From positions 1 to 35,639 of the forward strand of contig NZ_JABANE010000093.1 of assembly GCF_012844305.1 (NCBI RefSeq): a DNA stretch of 35,639 nucleotides, read 5' to 3'. Position 1 is the first letter of the stretch, and the number at the start of each line of letters is the position of its first letter. Both the position numbers and the translations under genes were made by a program. Positions 35,443 through 35,639 of the stretch are shown here, piece by piece. This DNA is from Flammeovirga aprica JL-4 (GTDB lineage: Bacteria > Bacteroidota > Bacteroidia > Cytophagales > Flammeovirgaceae). A model generated the notes under the pieces. It had not been told where the DNA came from, searched no databases, and was given only the letters and a program-made list of their open reading frames with translations.

Positions 35443-35639
35443 ATTTTTGTTTTTTTTTGGAGGTGCAGCACCGCCCTAATTCAACGGTACCGCTTGATCT
35501 AATCCAATCTAAAATTCTTTTATACTTTTTTAGAAGTCAGAGACTTCTGATGATCTGCAAAGCACAAGTGACGAACTGTGTTTAAAAGCAAATTTATTTC
35601 ATAATTCAACCAAATTTTATTTTGGTTTTGTTTTTTGTA
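35443..35639. other. upstream region of the GDPD pair
   Basis: Holds the palindromes GGTGC-A-GCACC (35462-35472) and CGGTACCG (35485-35492) near the GDPD start and, at 35533-35575, a tract similar to 7903-7945. The window ends inside this region. Confidence 0.4.

Noticed and set aside
1..35639. CRISPR arrays, tRNA or rRNA genes
   Set aside because: No regularly spaced direct repeats, cloverleaf with TTC arm, or rRNA-like sequence was seen on either strand.

Overview
The window looks like a chromosomal piece of a marine Bacteroidota, most like the Flammeovirga group. The evidence is low GC, starts without Shine-Dalgarno sequences, several TAnnTTTG-type -7 boxes, many lipoprotein signal peptides, and a gene mix of sulfatase, GH3, GH36-like and debranching-type enzymes with single-copy domains such as DUF2490, DUF5996, DUF1801, DUF3781 and GtrA. 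The genus is an inference. No rRNA, tRNA, CRISPR array, phage or complete IS was seen.

Layout. 1-572 is gene debris: the C-terminal end of an AraC-type regulator, a possible IS transposase tail, and two nested inverted repeats. 573-3149 (-) is a secreted GH3 enzyme. 3150-9966 holds small genes: a 44-aa ORF bracketed by an inverted repeat, a lipocalin-like lipoprotein, a two-module VOC protein, a 47-aa membrane microprotein, a PKD lipoprotein broken by one base in its fifth codon region, a GtrA protein and two hypotheticals. 10019-17504 has a FemAB/GNAT-like protein without an ATG start, a Bcr/CflA exporter, a SpoIIAA-like protein, a DUF2490 outer-membrane protein, two microproteins with their own terminators, an acyltransferase-3 and a membrane-anchored GH73. 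17879-30724 is the glycan-processing part: S1 sulfatase, a lipoprotein related to glycogen debranching enzymes, a GH36-like lipoprotein and an 830-aa secreted protein that looks like an unclassified glycoside hydrolase. Between these lie DUF5996, DUF1801, a DUF3781 gene with a stop at codon 3, and an AAA-ATPase/PD-(D/E)XK protein. 31200-35442 has a DoxX-like protein, an AraC remnant, an S41 peptidase and two overlapping GDPD genes.

How the genes work together. Five secreted or lipidated carbohydrate-active proteins (GH3, sulfatase, debranching-type, GH36-like, and the 830-aa protein) lie near each other, but no SusC/SusD pair or intact regulator is present, so this is not a canonical polysaccharide utilization locus. 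The GH36-like and 830-aa genes are codirectional and most likely to share a substrate. The most novel material is the 830-aa protein, the microproteins with clear terminators, the reading-frame lesions (PKD lipoprotein, DUF3781, AraC tail), and the inverted repeats (a 17-bp TIR element at 16240-16367, a 25-bp hairpin at 19767-19827, and the nested repeats at 351-549).
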